In this document: piece by piece, positions 12,350-24,059 of the stretch
How positions within the stretch are numbered: the first letter of the stretch is position 1
Layout: the number at the start of each line of letters is the position of its first letter
Origin: Capitulum mitella
Taxonomy: Eukaryota; Arthropoda; Thecostraca; Pollicipedomorpha; Pollicipedidae
Assembly (NCBI GenBank): GCA_030062745.1
Contig: CP099843.1
Location: forward strand, 15,107,997-15,171,996
Length of the DNA stretch: 64,000 bases
Reading direction: 5' to 3'
Made by a program: the position numbers and the translations under genes
Notes under the pieces: generated by a model
Databases searched by the model: none
The model's input: only the letters and a program-made list of their open reading frames with translations
Told to the model about the DNA's origin: nothing

Positions 12350-12496
12350 GGCAACGGGGGCGCACAGCCATTTGGACGCAAGCGTCCGTTGTCCAATCCT
12401 CATCACACGTGTCCCCGATCGAGAGCTAGCAGCGTCGAAATTTGAACCCAGCACCTTGCGATTATGAGTCTGAATCTTTATCCACTACGCTAAAGA
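12350..12496 (-). mobile_element. tRNA-Met-derived SINE-like unit
   Basis: Read on the minus strand from 12496, the sequence has a tRNA-like head: A-box-like TAGCGTAGTGG, a CTCATAA stretch matching the CAU anticodon loop of elongator tRNA-Met, then B-box-like GGTTCAAATTTC (12437-12448). The body, down to about 12350, contains CGGACGCTTGCG and GGCTGTGCGCC. That body recurs near 49.4 and 50.35 kb. The acceptor stem does not pair well, so this is a SINE head or tRNA pseudogene rather than a working tRNA. Confidence 0.65.
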
Positions 12497-12499
12497 TGA

Positions 12500-13337
12500 G
12501 GACAAAACCAAATAGGCTACCACGAGATACCATGGTTTGAAGCCCGTGGCAGAAACAATAAAAGCGGCAATTAGTGGTTTTTACGACATTTGACATAAGG
12601 GGCATTTCCCGAAGTGGGCAACAAGAAGCGTTAGGATGCTACAGCTAATTTATGAACTATGAAAAGGAAGAAAACTTCAGTGAATGGAGACCTCTACGAA
12701 ATAGCGCTATCGGAGAGCGGTGAACATATTATACCGATCATCTCGGGGCGGGGGCGCACGGGTGTAGTCACGGTTAAGAAACTGGGGAGAGAGAAACAAG
12801 CCGACTGCAATCCACCAAAAACAGGTAGAGCGAGGGGAATCACTTTTTTCGGGTGCTGCATGATAAACAACGGTTGATATTCGTTTGTTATATTCGAAAG
12901 TTCAAGGCTTTGTGTCGTCAATGGAAAATACCTATTTGATGCCTTAAAAATTAAGGAACAAATCAACACTTTTGGAAAACTTCAGAAGGCATGTCCCCCA
13001 CAGTTCACGCAGAGATTATACTCATGGAGGGAGGCGCGATTCATTATAGGTCATTTCTTTAGTCAACGCCATAAACACTAGGTTTAGTGCTAAATTACAG
13101 TGTTTAAGAGGACGGGAAGCACACTGCCCTAATGTAGCTATGTCCTGACATGAGGATTCTGTGGACCCAGTTTTCAAGGCAGATGGGACCACTGACATCT
13201 TGGATGGGACAACTTCTACAAAGCAGCCTCGATGACAAATGCTCTTTTTTCAGAACAGTTTCCACAGAAATATGAACTCTGAAAACAATGGTTTTAATGA
13301 TCATGAATGATGTTTCTGAATGATATGAAACTTAGTA
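12500..13337. other. No gene seen
   Basis: Mixed composition with no supported ORF, RNA or named repeat. It ends at the TTAA of the piggyBac-like element. Confidence 0.45.
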
Positions 13338-13341
13338 TTAA

Positions 13342-14560
13342 CCCGCGCACGACCGTCGGTCCGTTTCGAACATGGGCGACTGGGGGGGGGGGGCAGTTGG
13401 CTACCCCCGTCTAACTCACGAACGGTTTGTCGCACGATAAAAATAAGCTTACCGTTGGAAAGCTCGTGACGAGTAGAGCTCGAAACTGGTCTTATTTTTA
13501 GTTTTAGATAATATGTAGGCCAATTTACGCCCTATATATGTTTTTTTCATAGCCGACTGCATGAGACCGAGAAATGGCCTGAATCTCAAGGGCTGTGACT
13601 AATAACGCATAGGTAAAGGCACCAGCGCACAAGGAAAGGTCCGTGGATGGCGATACACGTCTAATTTCCCAGATTTATTCAATATATACGCCGAAGCGTT
13701 GAGTTAGACACAGCAATTTGCGCGCTAGCTGTCGGTGTGCGCCGCTGCCGTATGCGGTACCAACTTGATGGGAACTAATTTTAGCGTTCCTTTGTTTTCG
13801 CGAAAAAAGACGATCTGTGTCAATTTTATTGATCTTTGTGGTTCCTGTGATGGTTTCTTCTGCTTAAATTTTGAAAAAATCGATTAGTTACCAATCTACA
13901 AAATTGGCGAGCTTTATTCGCGAGAGCCTGTTTATTTCCAAAATATGCTACTTTTTCAAACTTTTTGAGGTTCCTGATATTGCTTACATCTCTGCAAGCT
14001 AGTTCTGCCATTTTCTACCCATTCTGAGTAATTCATCGTCGATTTTGACGGTGGTACATTTTGGCTCACTACAGTTATTCGTGACCTGACATCAGGTCAA
14101 TGGCTGAAAATCATTGATACTTTGCCCAATGACGGTGACTAGATGTCTGCTTCACTCCGCACTAAAAATGCTATGAAATATTCCGTCAATTTGCGAAAAA
14201 AACGGCGACATGTCTTAAAAATGGGCTTCACCTTAGGTCAATGAAGCGGAAAATTCCGAAAAATCTGAGATAGCAGATTTGTTGCATCTATCACGATCAC
14301 TAAACCCTGAAAGTATTATTGAGATATCTTGTTTTGCGAGAAAATTAGAGGGCGCTAAACTTTTTTGACATAGGTCTGTTTGACCTAACCTAGGTCAGAC
14401 ACCTGACGTGGCCTGAGGTCAAAATTTTTATATGAGATGTAAAATTGATGGAGCAATAGAGACACAAAGTTTCGTGACTCTGTGTTTGTTAGTTCTCTCG
14501 CAATCCCAGAAAAACCTCAGGGGGGCAGTCAACTGCCCCCCCCCCGCAGTCGGGGACGGG
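13342..14560 (+). mobile_element. Non-autonomous piggyBac-like element, copy A
   Basis: A 1219 bp unit flanked on both sides by TTAA (13338-13341 and 14561-14564), the piggyBac target site. The ends are inverted: the left reads TTAACCCG then CGACTGGGGGG and CAGTTG, and the right complement reads TTAACCCG then CGACTGCGGGGG and CAGTTG. No transposase ORF is present. A second copy in the opposite orientation lies at 33237-34456 and is similar throughout. The internal part has several AGGTCA/TGACCT words. Confidence 0.85.
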
Positions 14561-14564
14561 TTAA

Positions 14565-15660
14565 CACACATGGGCGTTGCTTGGGGTGGAATGAAGGTTG
14601 ATCCTTCAATGGGGATAGGACTTCAGAAGGGAGCCTTCACGGAATTCATTTCAAAGATGGCTGGCAATGCACTTGATGTTCCTGATACCAGGAATGTTTG
14701 AGGAAACTTATGACTATTGCAATACAAATTTGATGAATAATTATGGAGGTTGTGGTCTGCTCTCATTTGCACTCCCCCACCCTGGGTTGGGGGTGGTGGA
14801 TTAGGAGGGGGGGCATCTCCCTAATCCATGCCCCCATCTCCATTCAGAATTTAACATTAACCCTATGACATTGCATGGAAAGACACAAGTTAAAAAATTA
14901 GCTTGCCCCCCATCTTTGGAGAGGCTTCACCACCACTGCTTGGGGCATCCATTTGCTATGATAAATGTTGCCAAAGTGTTGCCAGGGACCAGTCCAGACA
15001 GGCCACTGGATTGCAAAGTCTTTATGAGAAAAATGGACAATATTTTTCAAATAGCAAATATACACCTAATACAAATATGCATTGTAAAATGCCTATTGCA
15101 TTATACTGCAGGGTATTGAACCTTTTCCTTGGGCAGCTTAGTCCTGCCCCAAGTTGAATATATCTGCTGTTCTATCACATGCTGGGCACCACACAAAACA
15201 ACACTGAGTCTTTTAGCCCCAAATTTGCACATGGCACAGACTGTTACCTCCTTCATGCAAACTAAGTTTTTTGTTGGGCTGGAGGTTTTTATCACCCAGA
15301 CTGACCAGTCCCAAATAAATAATGATGGCAAAAAGTAATGAAGGATTATTACATACCAATACCAATGTCAAACAAGGCTTGATAAGGGTACAATGAGGGG
15401 CTTCATGTAACTTGAACCAAACAGCAGACTATAATATGTAACCCTTTTGCCTTTTTGAAGATATATTTGGCTATAGAACCCTTACATGACTGCTGCATGA
15501 GTCAGTGAAGCCAGACTGATTACTAGCAGTTCAACTGGTGCCAACAAGACCTCACTGAATCCAAGCTGCTGAGGCACTGAACAATGAAATGAAACAATGG
15601 ACTGAACAGTGTTAATGAAAAGCACCTGTCAACACCAATTAAGAGTGTTGAAAAAATGAG
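14565..15660. other. CpG-poor flank downstream of PTRH2
   Basis: Nearly free of CG from the transposon edge to the PTRH2 3' end. It contains C-rich and G-rich strings near 14775-14840 but no gene that I can support. Confidence 0.5.
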
Positions 15661-15664
15661 GGAC

Positions 15665-15670
15665 TTTATT
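15665..15670 (-). terminator. PTRH2: PTRH2 polyadenylation signal
   Basis: AATAAA on the minus strand, about 110 bases past the PTRH2 stop codon. Confidence 0.7.
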
Positions 15671-15779
15671 TACACCACACTCACATACAAAAATTAAAAG
15701 CATTTTAACTTTAGAAATATACATTTCTGGCATACGTTGACAGTGCACAGAATGAAGCAACACCACAAAACAAGTGAAT

Positions 15780-16283
15780 TCACAAGAGCTTCAAGTGTCC
15801 AGTTATTTCATCCAAAATGGATGCTGGTGCAGGTCCCACTCCCAGCACTGTGACACTTCCAGGCACAGTCTGAGTCCTTCCTGCATCACAAATGATGGCA
15901 GTGATCAGCCCAGCTTCACGAGCCTTCCTTTCAATGTCATATAAAGACTTTTCATCATCTACCTTCACAACAACCTTTGCTTGTCCTGTTATCTTCCATG
16001 TCTTGAGGTCGCCAGGAGCTTCTGATAGTGCTCGCTTGTATGCAGCTAGTGTTGCATGTGAGCACTGAGCAGCAATTTTACCTTTTCCCATTTTCAGATC
16101 CATCCTGACCACAAGGATAAGCTTGGGCTGCCCCTGCCTTGTGCTTACACCAGGCTTTGTCACAGATGCAGGCACTGTTCCACAAACATTTGCCAGGGCC
16201 TTAGTAACCCTGCCTTGCTTTATCAACCAGCCAGCAATGATTCCGCACCCTAAGCCCGTAGCAAAACTGACGTATTCAACCAT
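15780..16283 (-). CDS. PTRH2: Peptidyl-tRNA hydrolase 2 (Bit1), complete and intronless
   Basis: 167 residues. The enzyme cuts stalled peptidyl-tRNA to recycle tRNA. In animals it sits on the outer mitochondrial membrane and is also known as the apoptosis factor Bit1. Residues 5-21 are hydrophobic and fit the N-terminal anchor. The Pth2 domain follows: KLILVVRMDLKMGKGKIAAQCSHA (about 54-77), VVVKVDDEKSL (104-114), DAGRTQTVPGSVTVLGVGP (133-151), and the usual C-terminal TGHLKL. The length is close to the human protein (179). The MVEY start is the only one that keeps the anchor. It lies alone between a piggyBac-like element and other repeats, in CpG-poor DNA. Confidence 0.97.
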   Translation of the reverse strand: MVEYVSFATGLGCGIIAGWLIKQGRVTKALANVCGTVPASVTKPGVSTRQGQPKLILVVRMDLKMGKGKIAAQCSHATLAAYKRALSEAPGDLKTWKITGQAKVVVKVDDEKSLYDIERKAREAGLITAIICDAGRTQTVPGSVTVLGVGPAPASILDEITGHLKLL

Positions 16284-16599
16284 TTTTACCTCAATGGGTG
16301 GGACTGTTCACCCTGCTCAGTAACAGCTAACAACCTGCCCCGACGCTGACTCTGGATGAAGACTTCATCAGTATCCTACTACCTTGGAGCGCACACTCCT
16401 GCTGACACGTCTCCTTCGGCGTGTCTTTCTTCTAACCAATTTGGATCCCTTGCCCATAAGTGTTCAATGCTGAAAGCCTTGCGGTGCTTTCGTCTCTCCA
16501 TCGCATGTAGAGTCTTGCAGAAAGCTGTCACAATGCGGGAATCCCTTTGCTTTTCTGACAATGAAGGAATTCCTTCCCATCTCCAGTGGTGTAGGCAAG

Positions 16600-16895
16600 A
16601 GTCGGGTAATCGAGCCACTTTTCGCATCGGCGACATCATGGGCAGTAACAGTCATGATAACGATTATTTTGGCATTCTTACTAACACTTTGGTCCTTTGC
16701 GCATGTCATTGAACTGCAACTTTCAACAAACATCCATGTTTCCATTCGAAAAATGGCGCGAAAAATTACGTTACAACTGGCTCAACTTACGGATGGATGG
16801 GGTAAACTGAGCCGCCTAGTGGGGCAAGTTGAACATAAGGGGTAGGGTGGGCATGAAGAGAAACTCTTCTTTGATAGTAGCATATATTTTGTTCC
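16600..16895. repeat. Dispersed repeat R1, copy 1
   Basis: About 290 bp shared with 25524-25935. Common words include AATGGCGCGAAAAATTA, GGGGTAAACTGAGCC and GGCATGAAGAGAAACTC. It begins about 320 bases upstream of PTRH2. No ORF or clear terminal repeats were found, so the class is unknown. Confidence 0.75.
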
Positions 16896-17092
16896 ACTTC
16901 CCACCCCCTTGATGCGTTCGAGGCAGGGACGGCGGACTGCATTTTCGGCTGGGGGGGGCAAGCTCTGTCGGATCAACAGCCGACCTCACTTGGGTTACCT
17001 TCTTCCCCCATCCCGAAAAAAACAACTGTACTTCGTTCTTTTTGCTATCGCCCAATTTTTCCTTAAATAAGCAAACCTTTTTTCCAGGTTTT

Positions 17093-17097
17093 GGCGC
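17093..17097. other. Target-site duplication (left)
   Basis: GGCGC, repeated exactly at 21591-21595 on the other side of the LTR retrotransposon. Five bases is usual for Ty3/gypsy-type integrases. Confidence 0.9.
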
Positions 17098-17352
17098 TGT
17101 AGCTGTATTAAAATCCTTCTGAGCGTTCTAGGCAGCAAGCAACGCAAGCACATACACAGCCACGCCCGTCCCCCGCTGCCACTGCGCGCTCTGCCCTCCG
17201 GAGATGCTCTCTCACTGCCGCCGCGCCGGCCGCCGAGAGCTCAGATGTCACATATGTACCTCGCTGGCAGGAGCAAGCCAGCGAGACAGGTCAACCAGAA
17301 ACTAGCGAGACAGGTCAACCAGAAACTTCCCACACGACATTATCATAACACA
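17098..17352 (-). repeat. 3' LTR of the retrotransposon
   Basis: 255 bp, TG...CA ends. It matches the LTR at 21361-21590 closely but carries an extra 24-base duplication of GCGAGACAGGTCAACCAGAA near 17300, which explains the length difference. A purine tract (AGGGGGGAA on the minus strand) lies just inside, as expected for second-strand priming. Confidence 0.93.
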
Positions 17353-17405
17353 TTCCCCCCTGATTCTCCAGTATCATTCGCATTACCCGGCCCCGGCGGC
17401 GGCGC

Positions 17406-17744
17406 TTACATGTCGTCGCGCAGCACGTTATATCGATTCCGGCTAGCGAACGGCGACATCCACTCAACTTCGTCCGAATCCGAACTATTGATATCGTCAG
17501 ATCCCGGCCTCCAACTATCGTCATTACCGTGGTCATCGCTTGATACACTCTTGTCCTCAGACCCACTTGTCTCACCCTCGCCTGGCTCGCCCACGTTCTC
17601 AATCTGGTTTGTCGCGCTCTCGCTCTCATCGCCACCCCCCGACCCGTTCTCGGCCAGTTCTTCAAACCGCGGGGCCGTCCGTTTCGCCGACATCGCACCA
17701 GTCCGGTCGCAATTCGGATGGTGACGGAGCTGAAGGCACACCAT
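17406..17744 (-). pseudogene. Acidic C-terminal tail of pol in a shifted frame
   Basis: 112 codons overlapping the end of the pol reading frame and running toward the 3' LTR. The peptide is rich in Glu, Asp, Ser and Gly, including ENGSGGGDESES. It may be the true pol tail displaced by a second frameshift, or an overlapping ORF kept open by chance. No domain was recognised. Confidence 0.4.
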
Positions 17745-19752
17745 CGTCGCGGCGTCTCACATTCCGCACGTGATACGGCACCCCGTCCACATCTACCACA
17801 CAATCGGACACAAGCCGAGTGATCACCCCGGGAAGGGATCGTTTGTCGCACCTGGTTGTCCCGCGAACGCGCACCCACACCGTGTCGCCAACGCGCCAGC
17901 CGTCGCGTGCTAGCACAACAGTCGGCACCGCTCGTGTAGAATCCACCGGCAAGTCTCGGAAGACGTACCGGTAGAGCCCAACACACGGTGCGCTGTCGCT
18001 CGCACCACGTGGCGTCGCGTTATAACGATGTACCGCCTCCTGGACACCGCATCCGGTCCGAGCTATAATTACCTTAACAGTTCTGTGATTTCGCTCCACT
18101 ATGCCGTTCCCGCCGGCCTCGTACGCGGCGCGATAATGAATCGCCACCTGCCACTTGGAAGCCAACACCTGCACGGCACGGGAGCGGAATTCGCTGCCAT
18201 TGTCAAGGATCAGTTCCGCAGGGGCACCTCGTTCCCAGAAGATCTGCTCCAGCTCGCGCACGACTTCCTCGCTCGTGTTCCTACGAAGTTGTCGCCACAA
18301 CACGAACCGCGTGGGACCGCAGTCGATCACAGACAAGTACAAGCTCGCGCCCACGTGTACCACATCAGCGGCTAGGCGGGCCCACGGCGTCTCGACACCG
18401 AGATGGCCATGCCGCCACCGCACGGGAGCGGGGTCGATGGACCGGCAAACGTCGCAGCCCTGCACAACCGCCCGAGCATCCTCTCGACGAACGTTTTCCG
18501 GCAGCTCCCGCCGCGCATACCACAGAGTTTTTCGCACACCAGGGTGACCGACCTGATGGTGCACTGCCGCAACGTGTGCTCTCAGCTCGACTTGCCCCGG
18601 AGACGTCGGCGCCGCGGCTGCAACCACACGGTCACCGCGCGTCAACCATTTTTGCGGAACACGCGTGAGCCTGTCAGCGAGGTTCATCTCCGATCGAACC
18701 AGCTCAACCGCTACACTCAAGCCGTACTCATCCGTCAGTTGCGCGATCAAGCTAAGTCGTCGCCGAATCAACATTTCCGACTGCGCTTTGGTTCGCAGCC
18801 TTGCCCTCCCTGTGAGCAAGTCCTGGAGCCACTTGTGCACAGCTGCAGAGTCGACCCGCAGTGACAGCTCGTTCGCACCCCATGCGATCGCGAGATTCAT
18901 TCCACGAATGACGGCGTCCAACTCGGCCATGTTTATGTGATTCATCGAATCATGCTCCGACCGCAGCCAACAGGCGTCTTCCACGATGCTCTCATCGCCA
19001 GTTGTGAGCACAACGCCCGTCGCGATCGAGCTCGCATCAGTCCACACAACCAGCGATCTACCGCGAACCTCCCATTGACCGCGCGCCGGGTCCTCAGCGC
19101 GAGCCCGCTCCCACAGTTCGCCAACGATCGACACCACGCCCGGATCATCGATCACGTCATCCCATCCGTGGGTAACCTCGTTAGCTCGCCGCTTCAGCCA
19201 TGCCACTGCCGGTCGCAACCATCCGGCCACCGGTAAATGTCCCACCAACGAGCCAGTCCACTTGAACACCGTCCGACGCGTCATGACCGGCGGCGGCGAC
19301 GGAACCTCGCCGTCGCGCGCCCACGTCAGCACACCGTCCTGCGTGCGCACGACTCGTAGACCCAGAGCACGCACACTGCCCGTCGCCACTCGCTCGGGAG
19401 GCTTACACTCCAGCCCGAACTTGGCGAAGTGACCAATCACCTCTTCCGCGCTCACAATCGCCTCGTTCACGAGCAGGTCGTCGACGTACGCGAGTACACC
19501 GCGGCGCATCCTTTCGTCCTGGTCCAGGACTGTCCCCACCACCGCTTTCATGATCAGTGGCGCCACGTTCAGTCCGAAACCAAGCCTTGTCAGGCAATGG
19601 AGGCGACCGTCCACTTCCACAGTCTGGTATGGCCACAACGACCTGTCCATGTGAAGCTGCAAATACGCGCTCTTCAGATCCACAACGGCGATACGGTCCC
19701 CATGCCGGCGCCAGTTGCGAAGCTGTTCCGCACACATCTGCCTCCACCGCAT
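17662..19752 (-). pseudogene. Retrotransposon pol: RT palm, RNase H and integrase
   Basis: 696 codons. The region opens inside RT and carries VVDLKSAYLQL, GFGLNVAP and the YVDD active site (about residues 89-92). RNase H begins near WTDASS. The integrase has an HHCC-type zinc finger (HHQVGH...CDVC), then VDVVH-like AADVV, LILDNGSEF and GIVERNHR, giving the D,D,E triad. A basic tail follows. The frame differs from the gag part, so this open stretch has no natural start; its first Met is incidental. Confidence 0.88.
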
Positions 19753-21325
19753 GGACAGGAACGTATCCGTTCAGTTCGCGGAAGTCCAGGACAGGTCGCA
19801 CCTTGTGTTTCTGAGGCTGCTCCACGGCCATCAGAGGGATAAGAGCGCGCGCCTCACCCATTGTACCCACATCGTACGGTACGAGCCATCCTTTCTCGAT
19901 CCACCCCTGGATCTCACGATCGAACGCCTCTCGTGCCCGCGCTGGCACATTATACTGGCCCACCGCATTTGCCAGTCGCCCTGGCGGCCCCCCGCTCGCC
20001 CATTTCCACCGAACCGTCCACTTACTGCCATCGAATTCGCATGAAAAATCCTTCTCGTCGACACACAAGGCCGGCTCCAGCCGCGGGCCTCCACCCCTTG
20101 CTGCTGCTGAAGCCGCTGCTGCTGGCCGCCCACCGCCTCCACCGGTCGGCTGCACAGCGACCCTCCGCTGGCCGCCTCCAGCGGCCGGCCGGTCACCAGT
20201 GCCCTCTGCGCCGGCCGGCTCCGGCTGTCGTTCCGTCGCCGCACTGAACGATACATCTGTCGGCGAACACAACCGCACTCCCCCCAGTGCAACGATTCCG
20301 TCCATACCCAACACCAGATCGACTCCCAACGGTCGATCCTTCACCACCAAGGCGGCGAGCGTTACTCGCCTTCCTTGGCACTCGAGCTCGATGTCCGTCT
20401 CACGGTCGCACCGGAGCTGTCCCCCACTCACAGTTGTCAGCGTCACAGCCTTACCACGCCCCGCCCGACAACACCCCTGGAAGACCAGCGTGTCGGTACA
20501 ACCGGTGTCCACGAGCGCCCGACACCGGCGCCCATGAATCCAGACGTCGATCACTGGCAGTGCGCGTTTGGAGCTCCGTGAGACGGCGGTCGCGCTGACG
20601 CCGCCTCGGGATGGCCCCCCCTGCCGTCTCGGGCAGCGCGCCGCCAAGTGGCCCACCTCGCCGCAGGTCCAGCAGCGGCGCGGCGGGCGCCGCTCGGCTG
20701 GCCCTTGACGTGTAGCGGCGGCGGCGGCGGAAGGAACCGACCCGCAAACTCCAGACGACGTGATGTCGATGTCCCGAGCGAGGAGAGCCAGTTCCCGCGG
20801 CGTCTTGCGCTCCGCCCGCGTCCCGACGCGGAGACGACGGCGCGCGTCCTCTGGCAGCCCTTCGACGAACTTTGCATCCAACAAAGTGTCCGGGACCGGG
20901 CCGACGATAAACAGCGCCGCGAGCTCACGTAAAGCTTGCAGATATTCCTCCATCGTCTCCCCTGGTTGCCACTTGCGAGCCTGAAACTCGGCGTAAGCGT
21001 CCTGCCATGGCGGCGTGAACGCGTCCAGGAGGGCGGCTCGGACACGCGTGGCCGACTCCTGATCTTCCGGGGGCAGGGTTGCCCACACAGCATACGCTGC
21101 CCCGGCCAGTCGCTCCGGCAGCACAGTTATGAAGTCGACTCCTTGTCTCACACATAACGTCTTGAAACGGTCAAACCACTCTGCCACAGAGCGTCCGCCG
21201 CTGAATTCCGGCACGATCCGCGAATCAAAAGTACGGCTCTCAACTCCTACAACTCTGGCCGGCCGCCGCTCTTGCACTTCTCCACCAGCCGCTTCCACCA
21301 CCGCACTCGGCTCTGTACTCGCCAT
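19403..21325 (-). pseudogene. Retrotransposon gag-protease and RT N-terminus
   Basis: 640 codons from an ATG 35 bases after the 5' LTR. The Gag region (about 45-185) is followed by one zinc knuckle, CWTCGEVGHLAARC (218-231), then an aspartic protease with LVDTGCTDTL (about 271-280), and the start of RT (VRPVLDFRELNGY). After that the protein loses RT homology because the frame shifts near 19750. The last 110 or so codons to 19403 are out-of-frame. Confidence 0.88.
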
Positions 21326-21360
21326 TAGTCCAGTTTCACTCAGGCAGAGCCGAAATAGCT

Positions 21361-21590
21361 TGTAGTTGTATTAAAGTCCTTCTGAGCGTTCTAGGCAGCA
21401 AGCAACGCAAGCACATACACAGCCACGCCCGTCCCCCCGCTGCCACTGCGCGCTCTGCCCTCCAGAGATGCTCTCTCACTGCCGCCGCGCCGGCCGCCGA
21501 GAGCTCAGATGTCACATGTACCTCGCTGGCAGGAGCAAGCCAGCGAGACAGGTCAACCAGAAACTTCCCACACGACATTATCATAACACA
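21361..21590 (-). repeat. 5' LTR of the retrotransposon
   Basis: 230 bp, TG...CA ends, near identical to the other LTR apart from a few substitutions and the missing 24-base duplication. The 21591-21595 GGCGC flank completes the target duplication. Confidence 0.93.
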
Positions 21591-21595
21591 GGCGC

Positions 21596-21960
21596 TAGTC
21601 CATATTTGTGTTCTCCAACATGCGTCCATTTTTCTGTTCAGGTCTGTACCCATTGCCATTTTTCAGGTCTTTGACTTTGGGCATCCATCTTCAAAATGGC
21701 GAAATGATGCAAACTTCTGCTTGTTATGATGTTTGCGTTTCACATCACGAATTCAACATTATTATGAAGTACATTTGTGAACGGTTGAAAGACGGTTTCC
21801 TCCCACAACATTAAATTATAACTCGACGCTTAGTAACAAAGCTCTTACAGACTATCATACGAGAACGAAATCATTATCTCAAGCACTTGCCAAAGCAGCC
21901 TTGCCTGTCCCCCACACACACATAACGTGACAATACCTGCGCCAAATCTCTCACATAATG
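21596..21960. other. No gene seen
   Basis: Short spacer between the retrotransposon and the next repeat. No supported feature. Confidence 0.4.
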
Positions 21961-21963
21961 GAT

Positions 21964-22140
21964 CAGGGGCGTAGCCAGGATTCCGCCCAGGGGGGAGGGC
22001 AAATCGGATCAAGGGGACCCTCGAAACCAATGGGAGCCCTCGCCAAGGGCGGATCCAAGATTTCGCTAAGGCGGGAAGGGAGGTGGAGGAAAATGGTCAG
22101 CGCGGGGCCCCCATTTTTTGCCCTCCAGATATGGAAAATG
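21964..22140. repeat. Decayed DNA-transposon-like end
   Basis: Begins CAGGGGCGTAGCCAGGA and contains GGGCGGATCCAAGATTTCG, words typical of the ends of many invertebrate DNA transposons. A related sequence in the opposite orientation (GGATCCGCGCCTGGCC) is at about 24019-24034, so the minisatellite between may have grown inside this element. Another related piece starts at 37990. Confidence 0.45.
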
Positions 22141-22365
22141 ATGTAATTCTGCTTTTTGCGATATAAGGTGACCAAAAAATTCAAATGCGTCATCTCATTG
22201 GAGAAATTTCTGCGTTTTGTTTCCCAATATAGTGCCCGAAATATGACAAAAACGGCGAGATTTTAGGCGGCTCCGTCCCTCCCTTCATTTGAAATGTCGT
22301 GTCTTTATCTGGTTCAGGAGCCCGTCTGTCCCCCCCCCCTTCCAACCCCGTAGCTTCTGGATTTT

Positions 22366-22424
22366 TTTTAGTTTAGGTTAGTTTAGTCTAGTTTAGTTCA
22401 GTTTAGGTCAGTTTAGTTTAGGTT
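22366..22424. repeat. Degenerate TTTAGG/TTTAG repeat
   Basis: About 11 units of GTTTAG with TTAGGT and TCAGT variants, telomere-like but weaker than the 10.4 kb array. It abuts the left edge of a long minisatellite. Confidence 0.6.
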
Positions 22425-24000
22425 CCCTCTTGCAATTACAGGGGCACTTTTGGTGGTCTCGGGGAGTCTGCCGTGCCGGGATCCTCTAGTGGTCTCAGGT
22501 TCCTTTTACCAATCCACGTGTCCCGCGGGACGTCTCAGGTGCTCCTTTGGAAGTTTCCCATCTAGTAGTTTCAGGGACGCTTAAACCATCTCGGATTCCT
22601 TCCTGTTGTCCCTGAGACGTTTTTGCCGTCTAAGGAGCCCCTCAAGCACTAAAAAAGGCCCTGTGTAAGTCTCTCTCTGCTGTGACAGGGGCGCCTCTTG
22701 CAATCGTCTAAGTCCTTTTGGCCGTTTCACGAGCAGTCTGGACGTCTCAGGGTCCATAGTTTCAGGGGCCCCTCTGGTCGTCTCAGTGGTCCCTGTTGCT
22801 AGAGACTTTTAGTTAGCAGTCTCAAAGGTCCCTCTCTAGCAGTCTCAGTGGACCCCCTGCGGTCCTGGATACCCCTCTTATCGTGTCTGGGAAACATTTT
22901 TGCCATCTCAGGGGCCCTCTGGCAGTTACAAAACACCTTTTGACAATTGTCAGGGCCCCCGAGCAGTGTCATAGACCCTCTGAACGTGCCCGGTGGTCCC
23001 CATGGCTGTATCAGGGGTCTTCCTCTGTTACATGAGGTATATCTGGCAGTCTTTTAGCACCCCTCTAGCCGTGACAACCCTAGCCGTTTTGTTGGCGCTT
23101 CATGGGGCTCGCTGGCAGTCTCAGGGGGATCTTGCCCGTGCCAGGAGCCCACTTATGACATTTGGGGACCCTCTGTCCGCCCAGCGCCCCCATAAAGCCC
23201 AAATACCGTTTCAGAGGTACACTTATCGTCATTGTCTCGCAGAGGTTCTGCGACCTTTTTGGCGTTCTCAGGGGTCATCTGCGGTGTACAGGCCCATCTT
23301 GCCGTCCTAGGAACCACCTGACCTTCCCGGGAACCTCTGACAGCATCAAGAACCCCAAAGGTTTCAAAAAGGCCAATGTAGCCCATTTGTGGCTCCTCTC
23401 GAGACTGAGTAGATTATCGACGAATCCCCGTTCAGTGGACCCCTCTGGCTGGCCAGGGTCTCCTTATGCCGTGCCAGGCGCCATCTAAAGTTCTTTCCGT
23501 CTCAGGTGCCTCTCTGGCAATGTTAGCGGTCTCATGGACCCTTTGCCGTGTTGGGACCCCTTGCAGTCCCAGGGGCCCTCGAAGAGTTTCAAGGACCCTT
23601 CTTTCTATCTTAGGGGCCATCTTACCGTGTCAGAGTATCATTAACCTTCCCGGAGGCCCTCTGACTACATCAAGAACCTTCAGCTTTTCACTCACAGGGC
23701 CCCCCTAGGGACTCAGTCCTCATCTTGGCCGTCTCAGGGGCCCTATAAGTCATCTGGCGATCTCGGGAACAGTCTGCCGTACTGGGACCCTGTTGTGGTC
23801 TCAGAGGCCCTTTGGGAGCTTCAGGGACCCTCTATGTGTCTCAGAGGTCATCTAGCCCTCCAGGAGGCCTCTCTGACTGCATCAAGAGCATGCCAGGTTT
23901 TTATAGAGACCCCGTGAGGCTCATTCGGGGCCCCTTTGTGTCTTTTTTTAAGTCTGACAGGGGTCCCTTCTTAGTCCTCAGGGAGGAGGGGGCGGCTACC
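22425..24000. repeat. Degenerate minisatellite, CTCAGGGGCCCCTCTGGCAGT type
   Basis: About 1.6 kb in which words such as GTCTCAGGGG, CCCTCTGGC and CCGTCTCAG recur every 25-45 bases with much drift. Several ORFs cross it on both strands; all are by-products of the repeat. Confidence 0.75.
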
Positions 24001-24059
24001 CTAATTGTTCCCCCTTTGGATCCGCGCCTGGCCCTCGTAATGAGTGGGACCCCATGTGG

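Larger units (their letters stand above)
17098..21590 (-). mobile_element. LTR retrotransposon, Ty3/gypsy-like, near complete
   Basis: 4.5 kb element with two LTRs, a purine tract, a gag-protease-RT-RNase H-integrase order and an exact 5-bp target duplication. The leader between the 5' LTR and the gag ATG is only 35 bases, and I cannot match a standard tRNA primer site there. The integrase follows RNase H, which rules out the copia order. A BEL/Pao origin is less likely but not excluded. The reading frame is broken inside RT. Confidence 0.92.

Noticed and set aside
12425-12496. Functional tRNA-Met gene
   Set aside because: The boxes are present but the acceptor stem does not pair, and a repeat body is attached. 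It fits a SINE head better.
17315-20598. Plus-strand ORFs across the retrotransposon
   Set aside because: Shadows of the minus-strand gag and pol frames in GC-rich DNA.
22425-24000. Coding gene in the 22.4-24.0 kb region
   Set aside because: All ORFs follow the CTCAGGGGCC repeat words and occur on both strands.
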